This document shows positions 56,659 through 64,000 of a stretch of DNA of 64,000 nt, piece by piece; position 1 is the stretch's first letter; the number at the start of each line of letters is the position of its first letter. Both the position numbers and the translations under genes were made by a program. Below the pieces are notes generated by a model that was given only the letters and a program-made list of their open reading frames with translations, was not told where the DNA came from and did no database searches. This DNA comes from Haloglomus litoreum (GTDB taxonomy: Archaea > Halobacteriota > Halobacteria > Halobacteriales > Haloarculaceae): NCBI RefSeq assembly GCF_029338515.1, contig NZ_CP119988.1, positions 2,418,001 through 2,482,000 of the forward strand, given 5' to 3'.

Positions 56659-57711
56659 CTACAGCGGTTCCTCGCCGTCGACGATGCGCTTCGCCCGGGC
56701 GGCCAGTTCCGGGACGCCCGCCTCCAGCGCGGCGTACAGCGGATCGTCGGCGTCGCCGGCCCGGTAGCGGAAGTACATCGCCTCGGTCGTCGTGACGATC
56801 TTGTACGCCGCGAGCCCGCGGTAGAACCGCTCGTCCGTGAACTCGCGTCCAGTTCGTGCCTCGTACCGCTCGACGAGGTCACGCCGGGTGGGGTAGCCCT
56901 CTCGCTGCATGAAGGTCGGGACCAGCCCCTCCGGCAGCGCCGGCGCTGGGTCGCCCTCGTCGCGCCAGAACAGGAGCATCCAGCCCAGGTCCGCGAGCGG
57001 GTCGCCCAGTGTCGCCAGTTCCCAGTCCAGTACGCCCGTGATGCGCGGCGGTGTCCCGGGTGCGAACATCACGTTGTCGAGCTTGTAGTCGCCGTGGACG
57101 AGCGTGTGGCCGCTCTCCGCCGGGACGTTGTCGGCCAGCCACTCGCCGACCTCGCGGATGTGGGGCACCTCGCGGTCCTGCTCGGTCGTCGGGAGGAACC
57201 ACTCCAACTGCTCGGTGAACGTCTCGACCTGGCGGTCGAGGTAGCCCTCGGGGTAGCCGAACTCGCCCGCCGCCAGGCCGACGGCCTCGTGGTCGACGGC
57301 GTGGACCTCGGCGAGCGTGTCCACCAGCTCCTCGCCGACGGCACGGCGGTGCTCGACCGTCGCGAACCGCTCGGGCTCGCTCGTCCGGAGGACATCCCCC
57401 TCCAGTCGCTCCAGCACGATGAAGTCACAACCCAGCACGTCCGGGTCGTCGCATGTCGCCACGACGTCGGGGACTGGGACCTCGCCGGCGACGGCATCCA
57501 TCACGTGGGCCTCGCGGAGGACGTCGTGTGCACCCTCGGCGTGGTCGCCGGCGGGCGGCCGCCGCAGAACGAGGTCGCGGTCGCCCCACTCGACGAACAG
57601 TGTCTCGTTCGAGAGGCCGTCGCCCTCGCCCGTCAGCGCCAGCGGCCCCTCGGAGTCGAGCGTCCGTCCGAGGAAGGCGGCGAGCGCCTCCCGGTCGATG
57701 TCGGCTGTCAT
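56659..57711 (-). CDS. phosphotransferase family protein (APH/ACAD10-like kinase), paralogue 2
   Basis: A 350-residue kinase-fold protein starting at ATG 57711. It is clearly related to the protein at 53.8-54.8 kb. Shared motifs are LTGEGDGLSNETLF, DLVLRRPPAG, LVHGDYKLDNVMF and VLDWELATLGDPLADLGW. It presumably phosphorylates a hydroxyacyl-CoA or similar substrate. Two such paralogues around one acyl-CoA synthetase suggest that they handle different chain lengths or stereoisomers. The catalytic residues are intact in both. Confidence 0.85.
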   Translation of the reverse strand: MTADIDREALAAFLGRTLDSEGPLALTGEGDGLSNETLFVEWGDRDLVLRRPPAGDHAEGAHDVLREAHVMDAVAGEVPVPDVVATCDDPDVLGCDFIVLERLEGDVLRTSEPERFATVEHRRAVGEELVDTLAEVHAVDHEAVGLAAGEFGYPEGYLDRQVETFTEQLEWFLPTTEQDREVPHIREVGEWLADNVPAESGHTLVHGDYKLDNVMFAPGTPPRITGVLDWELATLGDPLADLGWMLLFWRDEGDPAPALPEGLVPTFMQREGYPTRRDLVERYEARTGREFTDERFYRGLAAYKIVTTTEAMYFRYRAGDADDPLYAALEAGVPELAARAKRIVDGEEPL

Positions 57712-57754
57712 GGGCGGTGGTCGCACGTTCCGCACAAAACGGTTCGGGCGCGCC

Positions 57755-58090
57755 TCACAGCGCCCGGGCCGACCGGACCGCAAGCAGGAGGCCGACGGCC
57801 GTGGCGGCCCCGCCGACGGGGGCCGCGACGGCATCGAGCCCGCTCGGCAGCAACTCGCCGGCCAGCAGTTCGACCGTCACCGTCGCGGCCAGCGCCCCGA
57901 CGGCCGCCGCCGGCGCCTTCCAGCGCTGGGACGGGCGGGACCGCTCCGCGACGAGTGCGTACAGCGCGAGTACCAGGAACAGCACGGCGACCGGCGCGAC
58001 GGGCCCGAGGAGGAACGGCGAGCCGAACACGACCAGCGCCACGCCGATAGTCAATCTGAGCCACAGGGACCGGGAATCGGGGTCGGACAT
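57755..58090 (-). CDS. small polytopic membrane protein
   Basis: A 111-residue protein starting at ATG 58090, with four hydrophobic segments (for example LTIGVALVVFGSPFLLGPVAPVAVLFLVLALYALV in its first half) and a basic tip between the two halves (SRPSQRWK). The family is unrecognised. It lies 43 nt upstream of the second phosphotransferase gene on the same strand and may be co-transcribed with the acyl-CoA cluster, though no functional link is evident. Confidence 0.6.
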   Translation of the reverse strand: MSDPDSRSLWLRLTIGVALVVFGSPFLLGPVAPVAVLFLVLALYALVAERSRPSQRWKAPAAAVGALAATVTVELLAGELLPSGLDAVAAPVGGAATAVGLLLAVRSARAL

Positions 58091-58183
58091 GGCGGCTTCG
58101 GGCGTACCTTCCACGGGACGAACTTAGCAACTGCTGTCGCCCGGATCGAGCAGGAAGAGCACAGATAATCGACGACATCCACT

Positions 58184-58198
58184 CATATACTTATTATA
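58184..58198 (+). promoter_or_regulatory. AT-rich promoter-like element
   Basis: The sequence TATACTTATTATAG in this region is the strongest AT-rich patch near the small membrane protein at 58280. It could hold a TATA element for that gene (via a leader of about 60 nt) or, read the other way, for the gene ending at 57755. Evidence is base composition only. Confidence 0.35.
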
Positions 58199-58279
58199 GC
58201 TGCACTAACCCAGATGTATCTATTTTCACACTCATCTTCGCCAGTCAACAGTTATCTCCTCAGCCAGCGATCCAGTATC

Positions 58280-58495
58280 ATGGAAACGAAGCACATCCTG
58301 CAGCTGTTCGCGGCCGGTCTGATCCTTCTGGGTCTGCTGGGTATCGTGGCGGGGTCGGTGCCCGGCATCTGGTACTTCGGCTGGGAGGGGCGGGAGGCCT
58401 GGTACGTCGGGGTCGGGCTCCTGGGGGCCGGGGTGGTGATGTTCGCGGACGTCCGGCGGCGCCTGTTCGGGGACGGCCAGGCCGACGCCAGGTGA
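58280..58495 (+). CDS. small two-helix membrane protein
   Basis: A 71-residue protein starting at ATG 58280 with two hydrophobic helices (about residues 8-27 and 42-58) and a short basic tail (RRRLFGDGQ). An in-frame ATG 66 nt upstream would add an unlikely polar extension, so 58280 is preferred. The family and function are unknown. Confidence 0.55.
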   Translation: METKHILQLFAAGLILLGLLGIVAGSVPGIWYFGWEGREAWYVGVGLLGAGVVMFADVRRRLFGDGQADAR

Positions 58496-58591
58496 CGGGC
58501 GGCCGTGCAGTGACCACCGGATGAACGGGACGGGGACCGACCCTTCGGCCCGTACTACTGGTTTATCCCCTCGAATCGCGTACCCTGCTGT

Positions 58592-59101
58592 ATGATAACG
58601 TCGACCAAGATACGGCAGGCGGTGGAGATGGAGGACGGGTTCGTCATCTACATCAACGGGATGCGGCTGAACAAGCTCCGGGCGCTCCCACGGTACCTGA
58701 TGGCGGGGCTGAAGGTGGGGAAGATGTTCGACCGACTGGCGGCCGACCCCGACAGCGGATTCCTCGGCTACGAACCGGCGTTGATGGGTCCCCGCCACGG
58801 TGCCGCCATCCAGTACTGGCGCTCGCTGGAGGACATCCGGCGGTTCGCCAGCGACCCCGGCGACATGCACGTCCCGGCATGGCAGTGGTTCAACGAGCGC
58901 GACGACGGAGGGTTGGCGTTCTGGTCCGAACTGTACGTCATCGAACCGGAGAACTACGAGACCTTCTTCCGGAACGTCGAGGGCGTGGGGCTCTCGCGGT
59001 TCGGCCGGATGGTGCCGATGGAGGAGCATGAGCGACAACTCGGGCTGGCCGGAAGCGTGGTGGCGGCCGAGGAGCCGGTGGTGGCAGACGGTGGAACGTA
59101 G
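58592..59101 (+). CDS. DUF4188 family protein (ABM-like fold)
   Basis: A 169-residue protein of the DUF4188 family: FVIYINGMRLNKLRALPRYLMAGLKVGKM at the start, PDSGFLGYEPALMGPRHGAAIQYWRSLEDIRRFASDPGDMHVPAWQWFNER in the middle, and GLAFWSELYVIEPENYETFFRNVEGVGLSRFG near the end. The family has a ferredoxin-like dimeric fold related to antibiotic-biosynthesis monooxygenases, with no established reaction. The C-terminal about 25 residues are disordered. It ends just before the terminator-like hairpin cluster. Confidence 0.85.
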   Translation: MITSTKIRQAVEMEDGFVIYINGMRLNKLRALPRYLMAGLKVGKMFDRLAADPDSGFLGYEPALMGPRHGAAIQYWRSLEDIRRFASDPGDMHVPAWQWFNERDDGGLAFWSELYVIEPENYETFFRNVEGVGLSRFGRMVPMEEHERQLGLAGSVVAAEEPVVADGGT

Positions 59102-59110
59102 ATTCTGCAT

Positions 59111-59131
59111 ACGCGCGCCGAAGGCGCGTGT
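59111..59131. terminator. hairpin 1 downstream of the DUF4188 gene
   Basis: ACGCGCGCC and GGCGCGTGT pair over nine bases (one G-U) around a GAA loop, 10 nt after the DUF4188 stop. It is the first of three GC-rich hairpins between that gene and the convergent aCPSF1 gene. Confidence 0.6.
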
Positions 59132-59135
59132 TTCA

Positions 59136-59189
59136 CCGGCCGGAGCGAGCGCAGCGAGCGGAGGCCGGCCTTTTTTCTGAACGTTTTTT
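59136..59189 (+). terminator. hairpin 2 with two T-runs
   Basis: CCGGCC (59136-59141) pairs with GGCCGG (59163-59168), enclosing AGCGAGCG direct repeats. It is followed by T6 at 59171-59176 and T6 at 59184-59189. The stem plus U-tracts resembles an intrinsic-type terminator for plus-strand transcription of the DUF4188 gene. The U-tracts are also the type of signal that archaeal CPSF1 recognises. Confidence 0.7.
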
Positions 59190-59199
59190 GCGACGAGTG

Positions 59200-59222
59200 G
59201 TGCCGCGCCGCAGGCGCGGCAC
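59200..59222. terminator. hairpin 3 near the aCPSF1 stop
   Basis: GTGCCGCGCC (59200-59209) and GGCGCGGCAC (59213-59222) are perfect complements around a GCA loop, so RNA from either strand folds. It lies 19 nt from the aCPSF1 stop; minus-strand RNA has T6 between the stop and this hairpin. Confidence 0.65.
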
Positions 59223-59240
59223 CCGAGTCGGAAAAAAGCT

Positions 59241-61169
59241 CTATTTGAACCGGAACGTCTCGAGGTTCTTCGGCGCGAACGTCCGCATGTTGAACTCGTG
59301 ATACAGCGCCGAGGAGAGGTCCTGTGCGGAGGACTCGTCGCCGTGGACGCAGAGCACCTTCTCCGGGCGCGGGTTCATGGTGCGGACGAAGTTCTCGAGG
59401 CCCTGCCGGTCGGCGTGGCCGGAGAACCCGTCGACGGTCTCGACGTCGAGGTTCAGCGTGAGCGTGTTGCCACGACCGCCGCCGTTGCCGCGGTCGTTCA
59501 TCGGGATCTCGTCCCAGCCGTTCTGGATGCGCCGGCCGAGCGTCCCCTGGGCCTGGTAGCCGACGAACACCATGCGGTTCTCCTCGTCGCCGCCGAGGTG
59601 GCGGAGCCAGGACATGATGGGGCCGCCAGTGACCATCCCCGAGGTGGAGAGGACGATGCAGGGGCCGCCGTCGGCCACTTCGAGCCGCTCGTCCTCGCCA
59701 CCGTCGATGTGGTTGAACTCGTCGGCGAGGAACGGGTTCTCGTCGTCGTGGAAGATGCGGTCCCGGAGGTCGTCGCGCAGGTACTCGGGGTAGGTGGTGT
59801 GGATGGCGGTGGCCTCCCAGATCATCCCGTCGAGGTGGACCGGCATCGAAGGGATGTCGCCCGAGCGCATCGCCTCCTCGAGGACGAGCATGATCTCCTG
59901 GGAGCGCCCGACCGCGAACGCCGGGATGAGGACCTTCCCGTCGCGCTCGTAGGTCTCGTTGATGACGCGCTTGAGGTTCCGCTCGGAGTCCTCCTGGTCG
60001 GTCTGGTAGTCGTTCCGGCCGCCGTAGGTCGACTCCAGCACGAGCGTCTCGACGCGGGGGAACTCGTTGACGGCGCCGTTGAACAGCCGCGTGTCCGTAT
60101 AGTGGATGTCACCGGAGAACGCGACGTTGTAGAGGCCGTCGCCGATGTGGAAGTGGGCGATGGAGGAGCCGAGGATGTGCCCGGCGTTGTGCAGGGTGAG
60201 TTTGATGTCCGGCGCGATGTCGGTGACGTCGCCGTACTCGATGTCGATGCAGTGCTTGATGGCCTCGCGGACCATCTCGGACTCGTAGGGCGGCGTGCGG
60301 CCCTCCTTCGCGGCGACGTCGAGGTAGTCCAGCGTCAGGAGACCCATCAGGTCGCGCGTGGGCTCCGTGCAGTAGATGGGGCCGTCGTAGCCGTACTTGA
60401 ACAGGAGCGGGATGAGCGCGGAGTGGTCGAGGTGGGCGTGGGTCAGGACGACGGCGTCGAGGTTCTGTGCGCCCGCGCCGAGGGCTTCGGGCACCTGGAG
60501 GTACGGCACCTCGTCCTCTGCGCCGGGCTTGTCGCCACAGTCGATGAGAATGCGCGTCTCGGCCGTCGAGAGGATGAACGCGGCACGGCCGACCTCCCGG
60601 CAGCAGCCCAGCGTGGTGATGCGGACCCACTGCTCGTTGGCCATCTCCTCGCGGTGGATCTGGCGGCCGACGCGTTCGAGGATGTCCCGACGCTCGTCGC
60701 GCTCCTGCTTGAGGAAGTTCCGGACGTTCGAGACGGTGGAGGACTCGATGGGCGGCGTGCGGACGACCTCGGGGGTCCAGCCGACCTCCTTCGTGATCTC
60801 CCGCAGCGTGGAGCCGTGTCGGCCGATGACCATCCCGGGCTTCTCGGCCTCGATGACGACCTCGCCGGTGTCGGCGTGGAAGTCCAGGTCCGTGACGCCG
60901 GCCTCCTCCGGGATGACGTCCATGATGCGCTCGCGGGCCTCCTCCGGGCGCGAGAGGCTGTCCGGGTCCGGCCGGACGGTGATGCGCTTGCGGAGTTTCG
61001 AGGCGAGGCTCCGGACGAGGTCGCCGTCGGCCGCGAACTTCTTGGGATCCTTCGTGTAGATCACCAGTTCCGGACCCTCGTACTTCACGTCGGAGATCGA
61101 GATATCGCTCGGGACCTCGTCCGTGATCGTTTCCTTCAGTTCGTCGAGTTGCCGCTCTACTGCACTCAT
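59241..61169 (-). CDS. archaeal CPSF1/FttA transcription termination factor (beta-CASP ribonuclease with KH domains)
   Basis: A 642-residue protein. Two N-terminal KH domains (about residues 1-140, including the VIGRHGS loop) precede the metallo-beta-lactamase/beta-CASP core. H244, H246, D248 and H249 in VVLTHAHLDHSAL, plus later HILGSS and SGHADRQ motifs, hold zinc. This matches aCPSF1 (FttA), which cuts nascent RNA at U-rich sites and ends transcription genome-wide in archaea. The length is typical. It faces the three-hairpin region from the opposite side, so its own 3' end may be self-regulated. Confidence 0.95.
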   Translation of the reverse strand: MSAVERQLDELKETITDEVPSDISISDVKYEGPELVIYTKDPKKFAADGDLVRSLASKLRKRITVRPDPDSLSRPEEARERIMDVIPEEAGVTDLDFHADTGEVVIEAEKPGMVIGRHGSTLREITKEVGWTPEVVRTPPIESSTVSNVRNFLKQERDERRDILERVGRQIHREEMANEQWVRITTLGCCREVGRAAFILSTAETRILIDCGDKPGAEDEVPYLQVPEALGAGAQNLDAVVLTHAHLDHSALIPLLFKYGYDGPIYCTEPTRDLMGLLTLDYLDVAAKEGRTPPYESEMVREAIKHCIDIEYGDVTDIAPDIKLTLHNAGHILGSSIAHFHIGDGLYNVAFSGDIHYTDTRLFNGAVNEFPRVETLVLESTYGGRNDYQTDQEDSERNLKRVINETYERDGKVLIPAFAVGRSQEIMLVLEEAMRSGDIPSMPVHLDGMIWEATAIHTTYPEYLRDDLRDRIFHDDENPFLADEFNHIDGGEDERLEVADGGPCIVLSTSGMVTGGPIMSWLRHLGGDEENRMVFVGYQAQGTLGRRIQNGWDEIPMNDRGNGGGRGNTLTLNLDVETVDGFSGHADRQGLENFVRTMNPRPEKVLCVHGDESSAQDLSSALYHEFNMRTFAPKNLETFRFK

Positions 61170-61352
61170 AGATGCGAGAACGGGCTCCGGCCCCCGCCAC
61201 CCGCCGCGTCCGACCGACCGGTTCGGCCGTCTCCGTACAGCGACGTGTGCGACGGGATAACTATCATACCCTCGACCGGTCCGGAGCGTATCCGGACGTC
61301 TGCGGGACGTGGTTCCGGAAAACCCGCGTGTACCCCACTCTACCGTCGACTG

Positions 61353-61362
61353 TTATTAAAAG
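61353..61362 (+). promoter_or_regulatory. TATA-like box upstream of the 61384 gene
   Basis: TTATTAAAAG lies 22-31 nt before the ATG at 61384. It is a good match to the haloarchaeal TATA element in an otherwise GC-rich setting and would give a leaderless transcript. Confidence 0.55.
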
Positions 61363-61383
61363 CCTTCGGGACGACCGGGTCGT

Positions 61384-61878
61384 ATGCGCGTCACACCGGC
61401 CCTCGTGGCCGACGAGCACGAGTGGGTCCGCTCGCGAGACAGCGTGGTCGAGCTGATCAACCGCGTCCGCGCCGACCTCGGCGCCGCCTTCGACACGGCG
61501 GTCGACCCCGTCTCGACCGAGCAGTACCGCACCGAGGTCGACCGCGTCTTCGCCGACGGCGACGTGGCCGTCAACGTCGCGGCGCTCGTGGGGCTGCTCC
61601 GGGACCTCGACGTCGAGGGCGACTACCCGGGGTTCGTCGTGGACGAGTACCTCGGCCGGGAACTGGCCGCGACGGTCGCCAGCACGAAGGGGCGACCCTT
61701 CTCGATGCTCGCGGAGGCCACCTTCCACGTCGCCGACGTGGGGACACACGGGGCCCCCGACGAGCCCGCCGGCGCGGACGACCTCGATGCGGCGCTCGCC
61801 GCCGGGTTCCAGACGCGGCTCCCTGGCTGGGACTGGACCGAGGGTGAGAGCCCGTTCGCGGTCGGCGGCGGGGACTGA
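61384..61878 (+). CDS. hypothetical haloarchaeal protein
   Basis: A 164-residue acidic protein. The N-terminal half is helical (VSTEQYRTEVDRVFADGDVAVNVAALVGLLRDLD), and the middle contains FVVDEYLGRELAATVASTKGRPFSML. The C-terminus is Gly/Ala-rich and disordered. No metal or catalytic motif is seen. A clear TATA-like element precedes it, and it ends 62 nt before the glycosyltransferase start. The family is not recognised. Confidence 0.7.
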   Translation: MRVTPALVADEHEWVRSRDSVVELINRVRADLGAAFDTAVDPVSTEQYRTEVDRVFADGDVAVNVAALVGLLRDLDVEGDYPGFVVDEYLGRELAATVASTKGRPFSMLAEATFHVADVGTHGAPDEPAGADDLDAALAAGFQTRLPGWDWTEGESPFAVGGGD

Positions 61879-61940
61879 GCGTCCCGGGGCGCCACAGCGA
61901 CCCGGAAGGCCTATGCGCGCCCTCGTCGGACCGGTCGCCC

Positions 61941-62882
61941 GTGCAGGTCTCCGTCGTCCTGTGTACGCACACGCTGGAGCGCTACGAGTACCTCACCGAC
62001 GCCGCCGAGAGCGTCCTCGCGGGCACGTACGACGACGTGGAGCTGGTGCTCGTGAGCGACGGCAACGAGGCGGTCCACGAGCGGATGCAGGCGGAGTACG
62101 GGGACCACCCGAAGGTCGTCACGGACTGCCTCGACGAGAACAGCGGCCTCCTGACCGCGCGCAACCACGGGGCAGCCGTGGCCACTGGCGATGTGGTCGC
62201 CTTCCTCGACGACGACGCCATCGCCTGCGAGGAGTGGCTGGAACTGCTCGTCGAGGCGTACGAGGCACACGACGCCATCGCGGTCGGCGGGCGGATGACG
62301 CCGCGCTGGGAGGCCCCGGACGGGGAGCCCGCCATCCTCCCCGAGGAGTTCTACTGGCTCGTCGGCGTCACCCACCGCGGGTTCGGGCCGGACGGCGACC
62401 CGGACGAGGCGGGCTGGGTCCGCAACACGATGGGCTCGAACATCTCCTTCCGTGCCGAGGTGTTCGAGGACCTGGATGGGTTCGACGTCGACATCGGCGG
62501 CCGGAAGGGGGACAACCACCTCCAGGGTGGCGAGGCGGAACTCAGCGCGCGACTGCGCGCCGAGTACGACGAACTGGTGTGGTACGTCCCCGAGGCGACC
62601 GTCGAGCACCGGGTCTTCGAGTACCGGACCGAGGCGGATTGGCTGCTCGAGCGGGCGTTCTGGCAGGGCTACTCGAAGCGCGGGATGGAGCGGTTCGTCC
62701 CCGAATCCACCGGGGACGAGGACGAGTTCCTCGGCCGCCTGCTCACGGAGTTCGCCCCCGGCCGGCTCCGGGAACTCGTGCTGCGGCCGTCGCCGGCAGC
62801 GGCGCTCCAGTTGCTGTTCCTCTTCGTCTTCACGGGGGCCGTCGGCGTGGGCTACGGCTACGGCATCGTGAAGTGGGGCTGA
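61941..62882 (+). CDS. GT2 family glycosyltransferase (AglG/AglI-like)
   Basis: A 313-residue family 2 glycosyltransferase starting at GTG 61941 (VSVVLCTHTLERYEYL). The DxD motif is in VAFLDDDAIACEEWL. The RNTMGSNISFRAEVFEDLDGFD acceptor region and a C-terminal membrane-associated helix (LQLLFLFVFTGAVGVGYGYG) are typical of haloarchaeal dolichyl-phosphate sugar transferases such as AglG/AglI of N-glycosylation. It probably adds a hexose or hexuronic acid on the cytoplasmic side of the membrane. No other agl genes are in the window. Confidence 0.88.
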   Translation: MQVSVVLCTHTLERYEYLTDAAESVLAGTYDDVELVLVSDGNEAVHERMQAEYGDHPKVVTDCLDENSGLLTARNHGAAVATGDVVAFLDDDAIACEEWLELLVEAYEAHDAIAVGGRMTPRWEAPDGEPAILPEEFYWLVGVTHRGFGPDGDPDEAGWVRNTMGSNISFRAEVFEDLDGFDVDIGGRKGDNHLQGGEAELSARLRAEYDELVWYVPEATVEHRVFEYRTEADWLLERAFWQGYSKRGMERFVPESTGDEDEFLGRLLTEFAPGRLRELVLRPSPAAALQLLFLFVFTGAVGVGYGYGIVKWG

Positions 62883-62937
62883 GCGCGGGCGGACCAAGCG
62901 GCCCAATCGCTAAGCCCTCTCCCCCCGAGCCCCGGGT

Positions 62938-64000
62938 ATGTCGTTCGAACTCACGGCCGAGCAGCGGGCCATCCGGGAAGCGGTCAGGGACTTCGGCGAG
63001 TCCGAGATCCGTCCGGTCGCGGCCGAGTACAACGAGCAGGGCCGGTATCCGGAGGAACTGCGCCAGCAGGCGGCCGACCTCGACCTCGTGGCGCCGCACA
63101 TCCCGGAGGCGTACGGCGGCGCGGGGATGGACGGCGTCGCGACGGTCATCGTCACGGAGGAACTGTGGCGGGCCGACCCCGGCGTCGGGGGTGCCATCGC
63201 GGCCGCCGACTTCGGGACCGGGATGATACTCGAGTACGGCGACGAGTGGATGCGCGAGGAGGTGCTGCCGCGTGTCACGGGCGGCGAGACACCCATCGCG
63301 ACCGGTATCTCGGAGCCGGCCCACGGCTCGAACGTCGCCGGGATGGAGACGCGCGCCAGGCGCGACGGGGACGAGTACGTCATCGACGGCGAGAAGACCT
63401 GGATCACGAACGGCACCGTCGCGGACGTCTACATCGTGATGGCCAAGACCTCGCCGGCGGACGGCCACGCCGGCATCACCGCCTTCCTGACCGAGTCCGA
63501 CCGCGACGGCATCGAGGCCTCGCGCATCACGAACAAGCTCGGCATCCACGCCCAGGACACGGCCGAGATCCGGTTCGATGGCCTCCGTGTCCCGGCCGAG
63601 AACGTCGTCGGGGAGGTGGACCGCGGGTTCTACCAGCTGATGGAGTTCTTCGCCCCCGCTCGCGCTGACGTGGCCGGGCAGGCGACGGGTGTCGCGCAGG
63701 CGGCGCTCGACGCGGCCGTCGCCTACGCCCGCGAACGCGAGCAGTTCGACCAGCCCATCGCGGCGTTCCAGGCCATCCGCCACAAGCTCGCCGAGATGGC
63801 GACCGACATCGAGGCCGCCCGCTCGCTGGCCTACCGTGCCGGCGCGGCCATCGACGCCGGCGACACCGACGAGGCGACCCGACTCGCCTCGATGGCGAAG
63901 CTGTTCGCCTCCGAACACGCCGTCGACGTGACCGACGAGGCCATCCAGGTCCACGGGGGCGCCGGGTACGTCGACGACCACCCCGTCGAACGGTACTACC
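62938..64000 (+). CDS. acyl-CoA dehydrogenase (3' end cut by the window)
   Basis: The first 354 codons of an acyl-CoA dehydrogenase, starting at ATG 62938. Family signs are ELTAEQRAIREAVRDFGESEI, the FAD-binding TGISEPAHGSNVAGM and TWITNGTVADVYIVMAK loops, YAREREQFDQPIAAFQAIRHKLAEMA, and the C-terminal VHGGAGYVDDHPVERYY with the adenine/FAD-dimer site. The usual length is about 380 residues, so only the last few dozen codons are missing. It oxidises acyl-CoA to enoyl-CoA with FAD in beta-oxidation, and may work with the acyl-CoA synthetase and phosphotransferases at 53.8-57.7 kb. Confidence 0.95.
   Translation, partial: MSFELTAEQRAIREAVRDFGESEIRPVAAEYNEQGRYPEELRQQAADLDLVAPHIPEAYGGAGMDGVATVIVTEELWRADPGVGGAIAAADFGTGMILEYGDEWMREEVLPRVTGGETPIATGISEPAHGSNVAGMETRARRDGDEYVIDGEKTWITNGTVADVYIVMAKTSPADGHAGITAFLTESDRDGIEASRITNKLGIHAQDTAEIRFDGLRVPAENVVGEVDRGFYQLMEFFAPARADVAGQATGVAQAALDAAVAYAREREQFDQPIAAFQAIRHKLAEMATDIEAARSLAYRAGAAIDAGDTDEATRLASMAKLFASEHAVDVTDEAIQVHGGAGYVDDHPVERYY

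Noticed and set aside
58214-58279. Upstream ATG extending the small membrane protein
   Set aside because: The extra residues are polar and lie in an AT-rich promoter-like region. The ATG at 58280 immediately precedes the membrane helices.

Overview
The window is a stretch of haloarchaeal (class Halobacteria) main chromosome. The evidence is very high GC, strongly acidic proteins, archaeal ribosomal proteins (S17e, L7Ae, S28e, L24e), F420 biosynthesis, a SoxM-type cytochrome oxidase, bacterio-opsin-activator-like HTH regulators, a PGF-CTERM surface protein, an archaeal CPSF1 termination factor and an XPB/Bax1 repair pair. The genus cannot be read from the sequence. Genes are densely packed, many starts overlap the upstream stop by 4 nt (ATGA/GTGA), and no gene-free stretch exceeds about 300 bp. 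I saw no tRNA, rRNA or CRISPR.

Layout. 1-4.4 kb (minus): a tight operon of lipoprotein, cofD, a Dus-like TIM barrel, a CitG-like protein, DUF447 and rps17e. 4.5-6.7 kb: HD phosphohydrolase and a zinc-ribbon/CAP-like membrane protein. 6.9-14.0 kb: an aerobic respiration cluster with coxB, a fused coxA-coxC and subunit IV on the minus strand, plus small membrane and zinc-finger proteins on both strands. 14-23.7 kb: metallo-hydrolase, HalOD1 protein, S1/OB/DHH protein, M24 peptidase, aroA, an alkaline-phosphatase-superfamily protein, a KaiC-like protein with a broken Walker A motif, and an HTH regulator.

23.9-27.1 kb: a secreted hydrolase-PKD-PGF-CTERM gene split by an IS1341-type (tnpB-only) element. 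27.2-28.8 kb (minus): rpl7ae-rps28e-rpl24e-ndk with a structured leader. That leader can be folded so that the rpl7ae Shine-Dalgarno lies at the base of a stem carrying a kink-turn, the motif L7Ae binds. This is the most interesting signal in the window. 29-43 kb: aldo/keto reductase and LarA-like protein, regulators, Lhr-type helicase, a polytopic membrane protein, RNA m5C methyltransferase with a companion, P450 with a divergent regulator, and DUF5995.

43-53.8 kb: Bax1-type nuclease, FMN-barrel protein, SLC13 permease with RCK-C domains, XPB helicase, grpE, an endonuclease/phosphatase-family protein, and dnaK with a 12-bp hairpin across its stop codon. 53.8-57.7 kb: an acyl-CoA synthetase between two phosphotransferase paralogues. 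58-64 kb: small membrane proteins, DUF4188, aCPSF1/FttA facing a triple-hairpin terminator region, a glycosyltransferase, and an acyl-CoA dehydrogenase cut by the window end. Functions are inferred from motifs and family resemblance. No database search was run.
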